The notes under the pieces are model-generated. The model did no database searches and was not told the DNA's origin. It saw only the letters and a list, made by a program, of their open reading frames with translations. Below, in pieces: positions 8,217 to 17,884 of a stretch of 64,000 nucleotides of DNA. The DNA lies in contig JAIQGA010000002.1 in assembly GCA_020072925.1 (NCBI GenBank), positions 35,215 through 99,214 on the forward strand, read 5' to 3'. Every line of letters begins with the position of its first letter. Positions within the stretch are counted from its first letter, which is position 1. This stretch comes from Terriglobia bacterium. Lineage in GTDB: Bacteria; Acidobacteriota; Terriglobia; UBA7540. A program made the position numbers and the translations under genes.

Positions 8217-11200
8217 ATGGAAGCGCGAAATCCTACACCTTTACTTGTTACGGTCTTCGCCACTCTGGCAGTCCTGTATCCTCTGACGCGATCGGCTCGC
8301 ACCACGGAGAAAGCCGCTCGCCCTCAAACGTCCTCACCGAGCAGGGTGCCAAGGCCCGAGTCGGAAACACACTCAAGGCAAGGATTCCCCGCTGCGAAGG
8401 ATCTCGTCAGCGAGTTTCTCTTTAGTCAGGCTGGCAATCGAGCCGACTCCGGGGGCAATATTCCCGGCGAGGCTTATAGTATTGACTTTCTCATTGCCAC
8501 CGTACCTGACCCTATCAGTTCCCGTCTGCCCTATTTTTTCGACAGCTTCATAGATTCGATCGAGAGCGCTGTAGAGGCGGCAGGTTACGCGCTTGACCGT
8601 TTTGCCCTTCCCTGGGTGCAGAAGGGCAGTGAAGGCGGTTCCACTCTCTCACCACAGCGAAGCCTGTATGAATCAACTCCCGGCCTGATCCTATTTCGCA
8701 ATCCACGCGACCATAAGCTGCTGCTTGTTTTTCTCGTCGGAGAAACTCCTACCACGGGCATCCACAAACGAGCAATGTTTTCGGCGCTCGATCAGATGGC
8801 GCAGTTCTATCCCTGGGACCCCAGCCACGCCAGCCTGCCACCGGAATTTCCAAAAACCACAATTCGGAGCCCCGCTGACACCTTCAAGGTGATGGGGCCA
8901 TCCTTCTCAGGGTCGGCGGTTTCATTGCGCTTTGTATTAGATAGTTGGATCGACTCGCGCAATAATCCCTCCAACCTGCGCTTCGAAATCATTTCAGGGA
9001 CGGCGACAGCCATTGATGCCAGTCGGCTCTCCCAAGCTGGCCACGGCCGTACGACCTTTCACGCCACTGTGCCTCCCGATGATGAGACACTTCAAGCCGT
9101 CGTCCGTTACATCCAATACCTCGGCTATCACCGAATCGCGATTCTGACCGAAGGGAATACCGCCTACGGGCAGAACCTAACAAGGAAGTTCGTCCGGGGA
9201 GGACCGGACGGCGGTCAAACCCAACCGGGCCGCAGGGATTCGCAACACGTCCCGGAGATTCTGAGTCTCCCGTTCCCGCTGCACATCTCGCGGCTGCGGA
9301 TGGCATCCGATACGGAGAGATTGCAGCAGGAACAGTCCCGGGCAGGATCGGGAGGCGCCGGGCCTCCCCCTGCCGCCATTGTGCCGGAAGATACCGGCGA
9401 GCCGCGAGAAGTCCTTCCCTCCTTCTCCAACCGGAGTGTCTCTTCCGCGGAGTTGATGCTTTCGAATCTCCTCTCCACGATTGCACGCGAAGGGTACAAC
9501 TACGTGGGGATTGTTGCGACGGATGTTCGCGACGCCACCTTCCTGGCGCGGGAAGTCCGAGATCATTGTCCCGCCACGGTCCTCTTCACGATCAATTCGG
9601 ACTTGCTCTACGCGCAACGCGAAGTCAATGACATGACGCGGGGTATGATTATTATTACCCCCTATCCGTTATTCAATTTGGAACAGACCTGGACGTATGC
9701 ATACCGGGGGCGGGAGACCCGCCTGCAATTCTCCAGCCAAGCGGGGGAGGGCGTCTACAACGCGACTTTGGCACTGCTCCAGCAATATGGCCAGATGGTT
9801 GACTATGGGTATCCTTTGCCGGGCGCCGCAGTCGGCCAAGAGCCTGAAAGGGCCAAACCGGCACTTTGGGTCACCGCTGTCGGAAACGGCGAGACTCTAC
9901 CCGTCACCTTGTTAGGGTGGAATGATGGCGGCGGTTATACGTTTTCTCCAGCTTCAGGAAGCGAGGACGAGAAGCGCCAACTTACGGATGCCAGAACCTC
10001 TAACATAGGGCAGGGTATTTACACCGAGGATTCTGTTGTTGTTTTTGTTATTCTCAGCCTATTACTGTCCGTCTTTTCTCTCCTGATGGTTAGCCAGTAT
10101 CAAAGTCCTCAGAAGGGAAAACGAGGCAATGGGATTTCCGTTCTGCTGGGCGACCCGGCTTCGCCGTCTTATTCCTCCGAGTGCCGCCTGTTCCTGCTCT
10201 GTTGCAGTGCGAGCTTGCTGGCATTCTACATGATAGTCGCCGCGGCCTTTTGCCTGCCCATCATTGCTGGAAAGGAGTTGGGGCTGAGTGTTCAACCCAC
10301 CATTACTCCTCAAATTGCGATCCTTCTCTCCATTGGGACGCTCCTGCTTTTGCTGGGGGCGACCCACGCGCTGACAGCGGCGTTTCGCGCCTCACCTTCC
10401 GAGCAACGGGGTTCCGCCCCTGAGGTCGTTCTGGTGGTACTGCTGGGCTGCGCATTTGTCTTCACGCTCGCGGCGGTTCTGGTAGGGTCCTGGCTCGCCG
10501 CCGTCAGGAAATATCCGGTCAACGGTCTCTTTGATTATCTCCGATCGTTTGACCTTGCGGGCGGTCTCTCACCGCTTTTGCCTCTCGGCTGCGTTGCCAC
10601 GGCAGCCTTTCTCTGGGCACTGTGCGCTTTTCGTCGGCTGCGATTGATTGACATCCTGCGAGCGAACAGAACGCCCGAGGACGCCCCACGCTGGCTGGAT
10701 TTCTTGCCGCTGGATACGCCCTCCTTTAGCGGGGTGTGGGAGCTTGAGGATAAAGTGAAGTACATGCTGGAAAGCTCCTCGGTAATGGCTCTGAAGTGGT
10801 ACACGTCGCTGCTTGCCGTGGCGCTGCTCGCGGGGCACTACTTCTTTGACACGCGGCTGGTCCGGGCGTTGGAACCTCGGCCCTTTTACTGGTTGTTCGA
10901 GGCAGCGTTCTTCATTGTCTATTGGGCGCTGCTCATGGATTTTCTTCGCCTCGTCCTGACCTGGCGGAATCTGCACCTGCTTTTGAAGCGTCTTTCCTGG
11001 CATCCCATGCGAGCGGCCTACCAGCGCTATCGGGAGCGCTTCCCCGGCCTTGCCAGGATGAATCTTACTCACCCTCCCTCGAGTTTTGCCGCATTGGAGT
11101 CCTCGGTATCCCAGGCGACATGTCTGCTTCGCACCGCCCGGACACTCCTTCAGGCGGCGGACACGGAAACTGGATTGCGTGAAATTTGCCAGCACTCGAT

Positions 11201-11900
11201 CACGGAGGGGGCAAACCACGTGCTGGTCGCGCAGACACAACTTTCAGAAGCCTTCCGATTGCAGTGGTTGGGTGATTCCCAAGCACACCCGACCCCAGAG
11301 GCACAACCCACTCGGAAGAAACGCGCCATTCACACGACCGGAGACTGGCGCCAGGCCCTCGAGTCTTGCGGCCACGCACAACGCGCCCTTTCTCAATTCG
11401 TGTCGGCGTTGGGAAAGCCCATGGAAGGATATTGGGCCTTGAACCAGTCCACAATAGCCTCTCTGAATCTGACCCCTGGCGGGAAGGAATTCTTCGACCA
11501 AGCAGAGGAGTTTATCGCTGGCCGTGTCGTGAACCTTCTGGCAATCGTCTTCCCTTCGCTCAGGAATCTTGGATTTTTTGTGCTTGCCGGCCTCCTGCTG
11601 ATGCTGTTGGCGGTCACTTCGTATCCGTTCCAGCCAAGGAACGAGTTTTTGTTCTTTAATTGGGTTGTCATTCTGGTTTTTGTGGGATCGGTGGGCCTGA
11701 TCTTCGTGCAGATGGACCGAGACACAATCCTGAGCCTTCTCAATGGCACCACTCCGGGTCAGGTCAACGTGAGCCGGGAGTTGGTCATAAGGACTCTCCT
11801 TTATGTCGTAGTCCCGCTCCTTGCCCTGGTGGGGGCGCAGTTTCCGGAGAGTCTGCGGCGAGTCCTCTCGCTATTCACAGCGGCCCAAGGAAGTCCCTGA
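8217..11900 (+). CDS. large membrane protein with receptor-like N-terminal ectodomain
   Basis: A 1227-residue protein I cannot assign to a family. Residues 1-25 contain a hydrophobic signal or anchor. Residues about 80-560 look like a ligand-binding ectodomain of the periplasmic-binding/receptor-ligand type. Segments such as VRYIQYLGYHRIAILTEGN and NYVGIVATDVRDATFLAREV resemble the type-I periplasmic-binding fold of branched-chain amino-acid receptors. Hydrophobic segments of 18-25 residues follow near 606, 657, 697, 736, 784, 864, 892, 1116, 1143 and 1192, giving about ten membrane spans. A soluble helical stretch lies between about 920 and 1110. The start ATG has only a weak ribosome site, so the true start may differ slightly. 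It lies 172 bp after the lactone-oxidase-like gene. A sensory or transport role is inference. Confidence 0.7.
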   Translation: MEARNPTPLLVTVFATLAVLYPLTRSARTTEKAARPQTSSPSRVPRPESETHSRQGFPAAKDLVSEFLFSQAGNRADSGGNIPGEAYSIDFLIATVPDPISSRLPYFFDSFIDSIESAVEAAGYALDRFALPWVQKGSEGGSTLSPQRSLYESTPGLILFRNPRDHKLLLVFLVGETPTTGIHKRAMFSALDQMAQFYPWDPSHASLPPEFPKTTIRSPADTFKVMGPSFSGSAVSLRFVLDSWIDSRNNPSNLRFEIISGTATAIDASRLSQAGHGRTTFHATVPPDDETLQAVVRYIQYLGYHRIAILTEGNTAYGQNLTRKFVRGGPDGGQTQPGRRDSQHVPEILSLPFPLHISRLRMASDTERLQQEQSRAGSGGAGPPPAAIVPEDTGEPREVLPSFSNRSVSSAELMLSNLLSTIAREGYNYVGIVATDVRDATFLAREVRDHCPATVLFTINSDLLYAQREVNDMTRGMIIITPYPLFNLEQTWTYAYRGRETRLQFSSQAGEGVYNATLALLQQYGQMVDYGYPLPGAAVGQEPERAKPALWVTAVGNGETLPVTLLGWNDGGGYTFSPASGSEDEKRQLTDARTSNIGQGIYTEDSVVVFVILSLLLSVFSLLMVSQYQSPQKGKRGNGISVLLGDPASPSYSSECRLFLLCCSASLLAFYMIVAAAFCLPIIAGKELGLSVQPTITPQIAILLSIGTLLLLLGATHALTAAFRASPSEQRGSAPEVVLVVLLGCAFVFTLAAVLVGSWLAAVRKYPVNGLFDYLRSFDLAGGLSPLLPLGCVATAAFLWALCAFRRLRLIDILRANRTPEDAPRWLDFLPLDTPSFSGVWELEDKVKYMLESSSVMALKWYTSLLAVALLAGHYFFDTRLVRALEPRPFYWLFEAAFFIVYWALLMDFLRLVLTWRNLHLLLKRLSWHPMRAAYQRYRERFPGLARMNLTHPPSSFAALESSVSQATCLLRTARTLLQAADTETGLREICQHSITEGANHVLVAQTQLSEAFRLQWLGDSQAHPTPEAQPTRKKRAIHTTGDWRQALESCGHAQRALSQFVSALGKPMEGYWALNQSTIASLNLTPGGKEFFDQAEEFIAGRVVNLLAIVFPSLRNLGFFVLAGLLLMLLAVTSYPFQPRNEFLFFNWVVILVFVGSVGLIFVQMDRDTILSLLNGTTPGQVNVSRELVIRTLLYVVVPLLALVGAQFPESLRRVLSLFTAAQGSP

Positions 11901-12048
11901 AAAGCCTCACGGATCCGCGGCCAAGGAAGAAGTGGGCCCCCTCAAGATTAACGGCGAGGGCATCACCCAGCTCCTGCACCCGAATCCGGCCAGTCGTGCG
12001 CCGTTGTCCTAAGCGCAATGACGGCGACAATACGGTGTGCGCTCCCGC

Positions 12049-13419
12049 TTACCTGGCAAGACTCAGCGCCCCGTTCCAGGTTTCATATCGTCGGCCACCT
12101 CGTTCGTCATCCCTGTAGAACGCGAGATAGGTCAGGAGCTGGTACGGAACAAATTCCTCCTCCGAAGGATGACGCTTGGCCAACTCGTGAAAAGGCCGCC
12201 AAGTTCCCGAGTTAATATACACCTGTTCGCAGGCTCCATCAGTCCCGGCGGAAACCTCCAGAGGAACCAACATGTACTGGTGAGTGTGGCCATACACAAT
12301 GGCTTGTGCGGACCGATCAAGAAAAGCTTTCTCATGGAGCGCATCGGTATAGTCGGGACGGTCGGAGGAGTGGAGCAGGCCCGCGAACTTAAGAACAAAT
12401 TTGCTGAGCGCGTCAAACGATATTTTGCGGGTCAAGTCCTGAGCCCACTTCACCAGGTCGATCTTGGGATGTTCTATCACAAATGGCGTATTGAAGAATT
12501 CGGAGGCAATATCATTCCAGGCATCCTTGACGCTTTTCCCCAGGGCGGGGTCGGTGCCGGTCACGCGCAGGAGGCCATCGATCCAGACCGGGATATTCGA
12601 AAGCGGGCGGATATTGTCAATTTCCCGCAAGCCCTTTACGAACTCAGGTGATAACCTGGTTCCCAACTGTTGCTGGACCTCAGCGGAAAATGTATCAACC
12701 AAATCCACTACCACGGCGTCGCCGAGCGAGGACTTGTCCCGGTCGCCATCAAAGTTCGAAGGATCGTAAATGTCTCCGTGGCGCGCGAAGACTTGATGCT
12801 CGAGATAGGCTTGGCGCAAAACCGCAAAGGCCTCGGATTGGGGGAACTCATTCGGGTCGTGGGGGAAAGGCATATTCGGGAGGTTGTCCAAGCCGATCGC
12901 CTGCACTATGGCGCTCCGGACCTTGTCGTACGCGCTGCCACGGAGGTGGTAGAACCAGTCGTGGTTTCCGACCATGTAGTACATATGGACATCGACGGGA
13001 ACGCGGCCCGCGGCGTCGGGCCTCCAATCAACATCCGCAACTTTGCCGTCTGGCCTTGCTGGCGGAAGTGTAATCGTCTTGCCATTCTTGAGGTTTTTGA
13101 GCACCGCAAGGGATTCGCGGTTTCTCTCGAGGATTCCATTGGTGATCGCGGTCACTCGGTCCGTGAAGGCTTGGCTTTGGGAATCATCCCACGGCCTCAC
13201 CTTTCCTTCGAGCCACTGGGTGGACCGGATCACATCCAGGATATCTCCCAAAAGCAGGAGGTGCAGTTCCTTGATCGGCCGATAATGGCCATCCGCACGC
13301 CAGGACGCGTCATAAGCCAGGTCCCGCAGCCTTTGGGTGAAAATCCGGAACGCCTTGGCGTCGATGGTTTCGCCGGACGTTCCATCCGTTAAGTGCGTGT
13401 CACTAATAATGACCAGCAT
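12049..13419 (-). CDS. calcineurin-like metallophosphoesterase
   Basis: A 456-residue metal-dependent phosphoesterase. The start at 13419 is chosen because a GGAGG sits just upstream and the family begins directly with MLVIISDTH; the frame is open 18 codons further. The metal-binding motifs appear in order: DxH at residues 7-9, GDxxD at 58-62, GNHDW near 150 and YGHTHQ near residue 380. The insert between the GNHD and GHTH motifs is long and unusual, about 230 residues. There is no signal peptide, so the enzyme is expected in the cytoplasm unless exported in another way. It follows the GMC-hydrolase fusion gene by 80 bp in the same direction and converges with the large membrane protein gene. 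The substrate is unknown. Confidence 0.85.
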   Translation of the reverse strand: MLVIISDTHLTDGTSGETIDAKAFRIFTQRLRDLAYDASWRADGHYRPIKELHLLLLGDILDVIRSTQWLEGKVRPWDDSQSQAFTDRVTAITNGILERNRESLAVLKNLKNGKTITLPPARPDGKVADVDWRPDAAGRVPVDVHMYYMVGNHDWFYHLRGSAYDKVRSAIVQAIGLDNLPNMPFPHDPNEFPQSEAFAVLRQAYLEHQVFARHGDIYDPSNFDGDRDKSSLGDAVVVDLVDTFSAEVQQQLGTRLSPEFVKGLREIDNIRPLSNIPVWIDGLLRVTGTDPALGKSVKDAWNDIASEFFNTPFVIEHPKIDLVKWAQDLTRKISFDALSKFVLKFAGLLHSSDRPDYTDALHEKAFLDRSAQAIVYGHTHQYMLVPLEVSAGTDGACEQVYINSGTWRPFHELAKRHPSEEEFVPYQLLTYLAFYRDDERGGRRYETWNGALSLAR

Positions 13420-13499
13420 TAAGGACCTCCAGTTTGATCGACAACCTTCGTTGCTTCCAACAACAAGCATCACCTATGCCCGGGGCCGCTTCTGCTTCG

Positions 13500-16400
13500 T
13501 CACTCTTTGGCGGAGCTCTCCAGATGCTCCAGGATGTGAGGGTAAACATCTTTCGACGCATCCTTGCCGTAGATGCAGTCGATATGACCGTAACCCGGGA
13601 TAACGTGGCGCGTGTAAAGGCCTTTGCCATTCTTCTGCCCGAGCAAATCGTAGGTGATCGCAGTGCTCTCCGGCAGGAAGCACTCGTTGAGTTCGCCATG
13701 AATGAAGGTAATGGGGATCGCGAGGCGGTCAAGATGGGGAAGATATTCTTCGCTGCCGTCAGCCGCCACCACATGGCCCTTGCGGGTCATGAGGGCGAGG
13801 CCTTCAAAGGCGCGAATGTTGGCAATGCCGAACATTTCGTGCAGCGCGTCATGCGTCGCTGGGTTGAGCTGTTCGTGCCGGTAAAGAGGCGCATACATGA
13901 AGGTAATGCGCCTGCAAACAGGGCTATTGCAGAACTCGCCGACGGGATACAGTTCGAGCGCTCGATCGTACAGCCGGTTGCCCCAGTCTGCATGGGAGTC
14001 AACATACGCATTCAAAGACTCAATACCCAGCAACCCCATGAACTCCGGCAAGTGCAGACCGGTGCGGATCTTATTCAGGGTCGGCGGCACGATGTGGGTG
14101 GCGATTTGTGAGCACACCGCGGCGCGAACTCCTTCAAGCCCCGCCATCATGGCCATGGAGAATGTTGTGGACCCGTAACAATGGGCGATGATTTGCACAC
14201 TCGGCGCGCGGGTGACCTCGCGGACCTTACTAACGGCAGCAGGATAATCCTTCGTCGCAATGTCATCCGACGTGAACTGACTTCGGGAAGATGGAAGCTC
14301 GATACTCGCGCGGTAATCCAGGAGCCAGCAGTCATATCCGTGGACAAACAGGTATTCGAGCAGGTTCGTCTCGACCGTATCGATCGAAAAGATGGAGCTA
14401 GAGACGCCGAGGCCATGCGAGAGAATGATGGGGCCCTTGGCTCCACCCTGATACCGCGTGAGACGCAATTGAACCCCATCACTCGTTTTGAAGAAATAAA
14501 CCTCAGGCGCGGTGACTCGCAGCGCTCGCTTCTGGCGAGGCGGCGCGCCGGGATTGAAGACGTTCTCGCGCGCGAAGACGCCTCCGTAGGTTTCGAGAAG
14601 CGTCCCGGCAAAAAAGCGGCCGAATCGAACCTGCGCAGCGAGCCGCGCCGCAAGGTTCGGGGCGTTCTTTACCTGCATCGTCGTCAACTGTCGCGCAAAG
14701 TCCTGGGGCACGATGATCAGAATTCCCTTGCCAAGCACCGGAGCTTGGGCGTCCGAGCCATCATATAGGGTGATGTAGAGTGTCGTCGTATCATGCCAAA
14801 CATCCGAGAGGACGCCTTCGCGGATGACTTTGAAGCCTTCGAAATACCAAACCCGCCCCTCCTCACTGGTGAGTTGCATGCTGTAGCGCATGTTTCGCGT
14901 ATTGGCTTCGTTTGGGTTGACCACAAACAGGTTGAATAAACCTCCGACAATAGTGAGGGGGCGAGGAGAAAGCACGGGAGCAACAGCCGTACCCACCATG
15001 CGGGCCGAATGTGCGGGATTGTCGATCATGTCCGCGAGATCTTCCGACCCGATGGTGAGTGTGAATTGAAACGGTGAATTATCCCGCTTCCCTTGGTCGT
15101 AGCCACGCTGATAGTCGTCGGTGACTTTCTTTGAGAAATAGCCCCTCATCGTCTCCGTAAACTCGATGCCTACCTTCGGAACCGCGGGCAGCGCCGCGGG
15201 CTTGGAGGGCAATGTGTAGTCAATTTGCCACTTGTGGTCTTTCGCAATCAGCGCGGCGCAGCGTTCTGCCAGTGCGGAAATGGTGAGCAGGGGGTTTACG
15301 CCGAGCGGACGAGGGATGATCGCTCCATCACACACATAAAAGTTCTCGTAAACACTGTTGCCTTGGATTGACGAGAACACCTGGCCCTTGTGGTTCACAA
15401 CGCCGCCTGTGGCATCTTCTGCCATCACGCATCCCCCCAGAGGGTGAACGGTGACGAGACTACGGTGAAACAACTTGGACCAAGTCGGATTCTCTACGAA
15501 CGTCCCGCCCAGAGCCTGTGCGGCGCCTTGCAAGCGTTCATTGACCTTCCTGAAAATTGGCTGGTCACCAACGCCGGGCCAATGAATGCGCAGGCGGTCG
15601 TTCTCGAGCACCATGCGGCCGGCGCCATTGTCGTGGGTCATGACCAGATACGTCTGCGTGTTGTGGACTGCGCCACGATAAGGACCTTCCCACCAACTCG
15701 CCAGCTTGCGCTTCTCCTCGCGCAAGGTCTCCACCAAGCCGGGCTTGACCTCGCGGCCCACCAGGCCGGCCGCGACCGCAAACGCGCCAGGAAGCAATCC
15801 CGCGATGGGTCCGGGTGGCGAGCCTTCTTCCATCACCATGCCCTCGTCAAGAGCCGGCTGCTCGCGCATATCAATGATTCCCGTGATGCAGGGGCCGACG
15901 GCTGGTAACTCGCCTTTGCGATGGTGTCCCCAGCCGACACCGTTAATCTCACGATCCGTGTTGTAGGCGAAGCCCAGTACGTCACCGTTTCCGGTAAAGT
16001 GCTCCCCCACCTGGTCGGACAAGGGAAGGCCGCGGGCCTTCGAGCGCAGCAGAATCTCCGTGGAGCCAAGTGTTCCGGCGCCCAGGATGACCAGGTCGGC
16101 GCTGATGGTCAAATCAGGCGCCTTGAATTTCTCCCGGCCCACGCCCAAAACCTCGCAATGGACAAGCCAGCGCGTTCCACGGCGCTCGACCCACCGAACA
16201 TCGACTTCCGTGAAGATCTCCGCGCCATGATTTCTCGCGTCCGGCAGATAGTTCATGATCAGTGTGTTTTTCGCGTGGTAATTGCACCCGGTAACGCAAT
16301 CCCCGCAACACTCGCAGGGGTGCTGTTCCACCCCCACGTGATTTGGGCCGTCCACGGAGAAATTGACATTAATCGGTGTGCGATCGAACTTCGCACCCAG

Positions 16401-16907
16401 GTGCTTTGCCGATGCCGCGTGAGCCGCAAGCTTCGGAAGAGCTGGAAAACCTTCGGTGGGATAGGGCACGGGTTTGAGCATATCCTCGGCACGCCGGTAA
16501 CCTTCTTCCAACAAGCCTCCCAAGTCGGCTTTCAATTCTCTTGGCCAGTGGGGATCGTCAAATACTCGTGGCTCGGCGCGCAAAGAGACGTTGGCATTCA
16601 CCAGGGAAGTTCCACCCAGTCCGCAGCCTTTGAAGACGTTAATGTCCTGATTGACATGGAACTCGTAGAGACCGGTCCTCGAACCAAGGTGCTGGTCCGG
16701 AAGATCGGCTTGCATCTCTTCAAGGGCGCGGACTTCCGTGTCGGGGTACTCTCCGGGCTGAAATTCCCTGCCACGCTCGAGCACGCACACTGCTTGTCCG
16801 GCGCGCGCCAAACGCGAGGCCGCGATCGCCGCTCCGTATCCTGATCCCACAATGACCACGGTGTAATCATCTTTGACCAGTTCAATAGGGAGAGTGATCC
16901 GCCCCAT
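13500..16907 (-). CDS. GMC oxidoreductase - partner domain - alpha/beta hydrolase fusion
   Basis: A 1135-residue three-part protein with a clear GGAGG ribosome site. Residues 1-560 are a GMC flavoprotein with the FAD motif GSGYGAAIAASRLA near 22, GLGGTSLVNANVSL near 95, the cysteine array CECCGDCVTGC near 197 and HPLGGCVMAED near 490. Residues about 575-775 match the C-terminal part of the 497-aa protein at 5183-6676. Residues about 800-1135 are an alpha/beta hydrolase: the oxyanion region is ILSHGLGVSSS, the nucleophile elbow reads AHCYGS with Cys at residue 910 instead of Ser, and the His motif is GYGHIDC. The design suggests an alcohol is oxidised and the product then hydrolysed or acyl-transferred within one polypeptide. 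No signal peptide is seen. It is a fused paralogue of the 3412-6676 pair. Confidence 0.85.
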   Translation of the reverse strand: MGRITLPIELVKDDYTVVIVGSGYGAAIAASRLARAGQAVCVLERGREFQPGEYPDTEVRALEEMQADLPDQHLGSRTGLYEFHVNQDINVFKGCGLGGTSLVNANVSLRAEPRVFDDPHWPRELKADLGGLLEEGYRRAEDMLKPVPYPTEGFPALPKLAAHAASAKHLGAKFDRTPINVNFSVDGPNHVGVEQHPCECCGDCVTGCNYHAKNTLIMNYLPDARNHGAEIFTEVDVRWVERRGTRWLVHCEVLGVGREKFKAPDLTISADLVILGAGTLGSTEILLRSKARGLPLSDQVGEHFTGNGDVLGFAYNTDREINGVGWGHHRKGELPAVGPCITGIIDMREQPALDEGMVMEEGSPPGPIAGLLPGAFAVAAGLVGREVKPGLVETLREEKRKLASWWEGPYRGAVHNTQTYLVMTHDNGAGRMVLENDRLRIHWPGVGDQPIFRKVNERLQGAAQALGGTFVENPTWSKLFHRSLVTVHPLGGCVMAEDATGGVVNHKGQVFSSIQGNSVYENFYVCDGAIIPRPLGVNPLLTISALAERCAALIAKDHKWQIDYTLPSKPAALPAVPKVGIEFTETMRGYFSKKVTDDYQRGYDQGKRDNSPFQFTLTIGSEDLADMIDNPAHSARMVGTAVAPVLSPRPLTIVGGLFNLFVVNPNEANTRNMRYSMQLTSEEGRVWYFEGFKVIREGVLSDVWHDTTTLYITLYDGSDAQAPVLGKGILIIVPQDFARQLTTMQVKNAPNLAARLAAQVRFGRFFAGTLLETYGGVFARENVFNPGAPPRQKRALRVTAPEVYFFKTSDGVQLRLTRYQGGAKGPIILSHGLGVSSSIFSIDTVETNLLEYLFVHGYDCWLLDYRASIELPSSRSQFTSDDIATKDYPAAVSKVREVTRAPSVQIIAHCYGSTTFSMAMMAGLEGVRAAVCSQIATHIVPPTLNKIRTGLHLPEFMGLLGIESLNAYVDSHADWGNRLYDRALELYPVGEFCNSPVCRRITFMYAPLYRHEQLNPATHDALHEMFGIANIRAFEGLALMTRKGHVVAADGSEEYLPHLDRLAIPITFIHGELNECFLPESTAITYDLLGQKNGKGLYTRHVIPGYGHIDCIYGKDASKDVYPHILEHLESSAKE

Positions 16908-16995
16908 GATCCCTCCTCTCAGACAGCGAGCTTCGGCAGATAGAATTGGGAAAGTTCTTTCGCCCTTTATGCTTGGTGAGTACTAGACAACCAAT

Positions 16996-17799
16996 CTAAC
17001 CCGTCTGCACTTGGACTGGCTCCGGGATCTGCCCCTGGCCGCGCTGGAACGCATCCGTGAAGTCCGCCAAGCCATGGGTGCCGCCATTGACCAACTTACG
17101 CGCAGTCGCCAAATCGTTTCGGGCCAAGGCGAGACGAATGCGGTCTTCCTTGTCCTTGAGAAATGCAGCCAGGAGTTGGGCGGCGACCTCCGGATCGCCA
17201 GCGAGATCCGGGTTGTCAACGAGCTGAGTTCCCCGGCTGAGCACGTTTGAAAAATGCGTGTAGTTGGCCCGACCGGTCAATTGGACGAAGCCACGCCCCT
17301 TGAAAAGCTCTCCATCAGGCGGCCCCAGGTTGCCGAGGTCAGCGCGGTTATCATAAAGCGCAAACGGGGGGCCGCCGGGCGGCGTGTTGTATGACGACTG
17401 AAACTCCTCAATGGGCAGGAAAGACGCCGTCTCCGCGCGGATGGTCGCGAGCGCCATCAGCACCATGGTCTTGTCAGCGAGTTGGACATCAAGGAGCGAC
17501 TTGAGCACATACGGAAGGTGGAATTGAATGTTCACTCGCGCCGTTCCGGGGAACATGGGCGAAACGCTATCCACCGTGACATTTGAAGTCACGGAAGGCA
17601 TGTTCAGCGCCGCAACTGTATTCGGCCCCACAACGCCGTCAGGTTCCAGTCCAATGCTTTGTTGGAATCCCCGAACCGCCGCCTCGGTGGGCGGCCCAAA
17701 GCTTCCATTAATTTCGCCCGGGTCAAAGCCGCGTTGCAGCAACTGCTGCTGCAACGCTACAACCTGCGAGCCAGTAGAACCCAACTTTATTGCCGCCAC
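16996..17799 (-). CDS. peptidoglycan-binding GH19 lysozyme/chitinase-like protein
   Basis: A 267-residue protein. Residues 5-66 form a PG_binding_1 domain (LGSTGSQVVALQQQLLQRGF ... DGVVGPNTVAAL). Residues about 85-255 are a glycoside hydrolase family 19 domain, which cleaves beta-1,4 links in chitin or peptidoglycan. The likely general acid is Glu123 in RAETASF, and the family signature KGRGFVQLTGRANY is at 167-180. The protein is short for plant-type chitinases but normal for bacterial and phage GH19 lysozymes. It has no signal peptide, although its substrate would lie outside the cytoplasm. It is flanked on the same strand by the phosphatase-like gene (85 bp upstream) and the GMC fusion gene (88 bp downstream). 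Confidence 0.85.
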   Translation of the reverse strand: MAAIKLGSTGSQVVALQQQLLQRGFDPGEINGSFGPPTEAAVRGFQQSIGLEPDGVVGPNTVAALNMPSVTSNVTVDSVSPMFPGTARVNIQFHLPYVLKSLLDVQLADKTMVLMALATIRAETASFLPIEEFQSSYNTPPGGPPFALYDNRADLGNLGPPDGELFKGRGFVQLTGRANYTHFSNVLSRGTQLVDNPDLAGDPEVAAQLLAAFLKDKEDRIRLALARNDLATARKLVNGGTHGLADFTDAFQRGQGQIPEPVQVQTG

Positions 17800-17884
17800 G
17801 ATTCATCCCCCTGTGCTTCGTTGCAGAGAATCAGCGGGCATTCTAATTGAAGAGGCGTCTCCGGAACAGCTTGAACCTCCGTCA

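Noticed and set aside
8045..8425. 126-codon frame starting right after the lactone-oxidase-like gene
   Set aside because: It overlaps the start of the 1227-aa gene, has low-complexity Arg/Ser/Gly composition and no ribosome site.
11901..12048. Bidirectional terminator between the convergent membrane-protein and phosphoesterase genes
   Set aside because: Only an imperfect, bulged stem around CCGTTGTC/GACAATACGG is visible, without T-runs.
15921..16844. 307-codon plus-strand frame opposite the GMC fusion gene
   Set aside because: It overlaps the conserved FAD and HPLGGC regions of the real gene and has no recognisable sequence.
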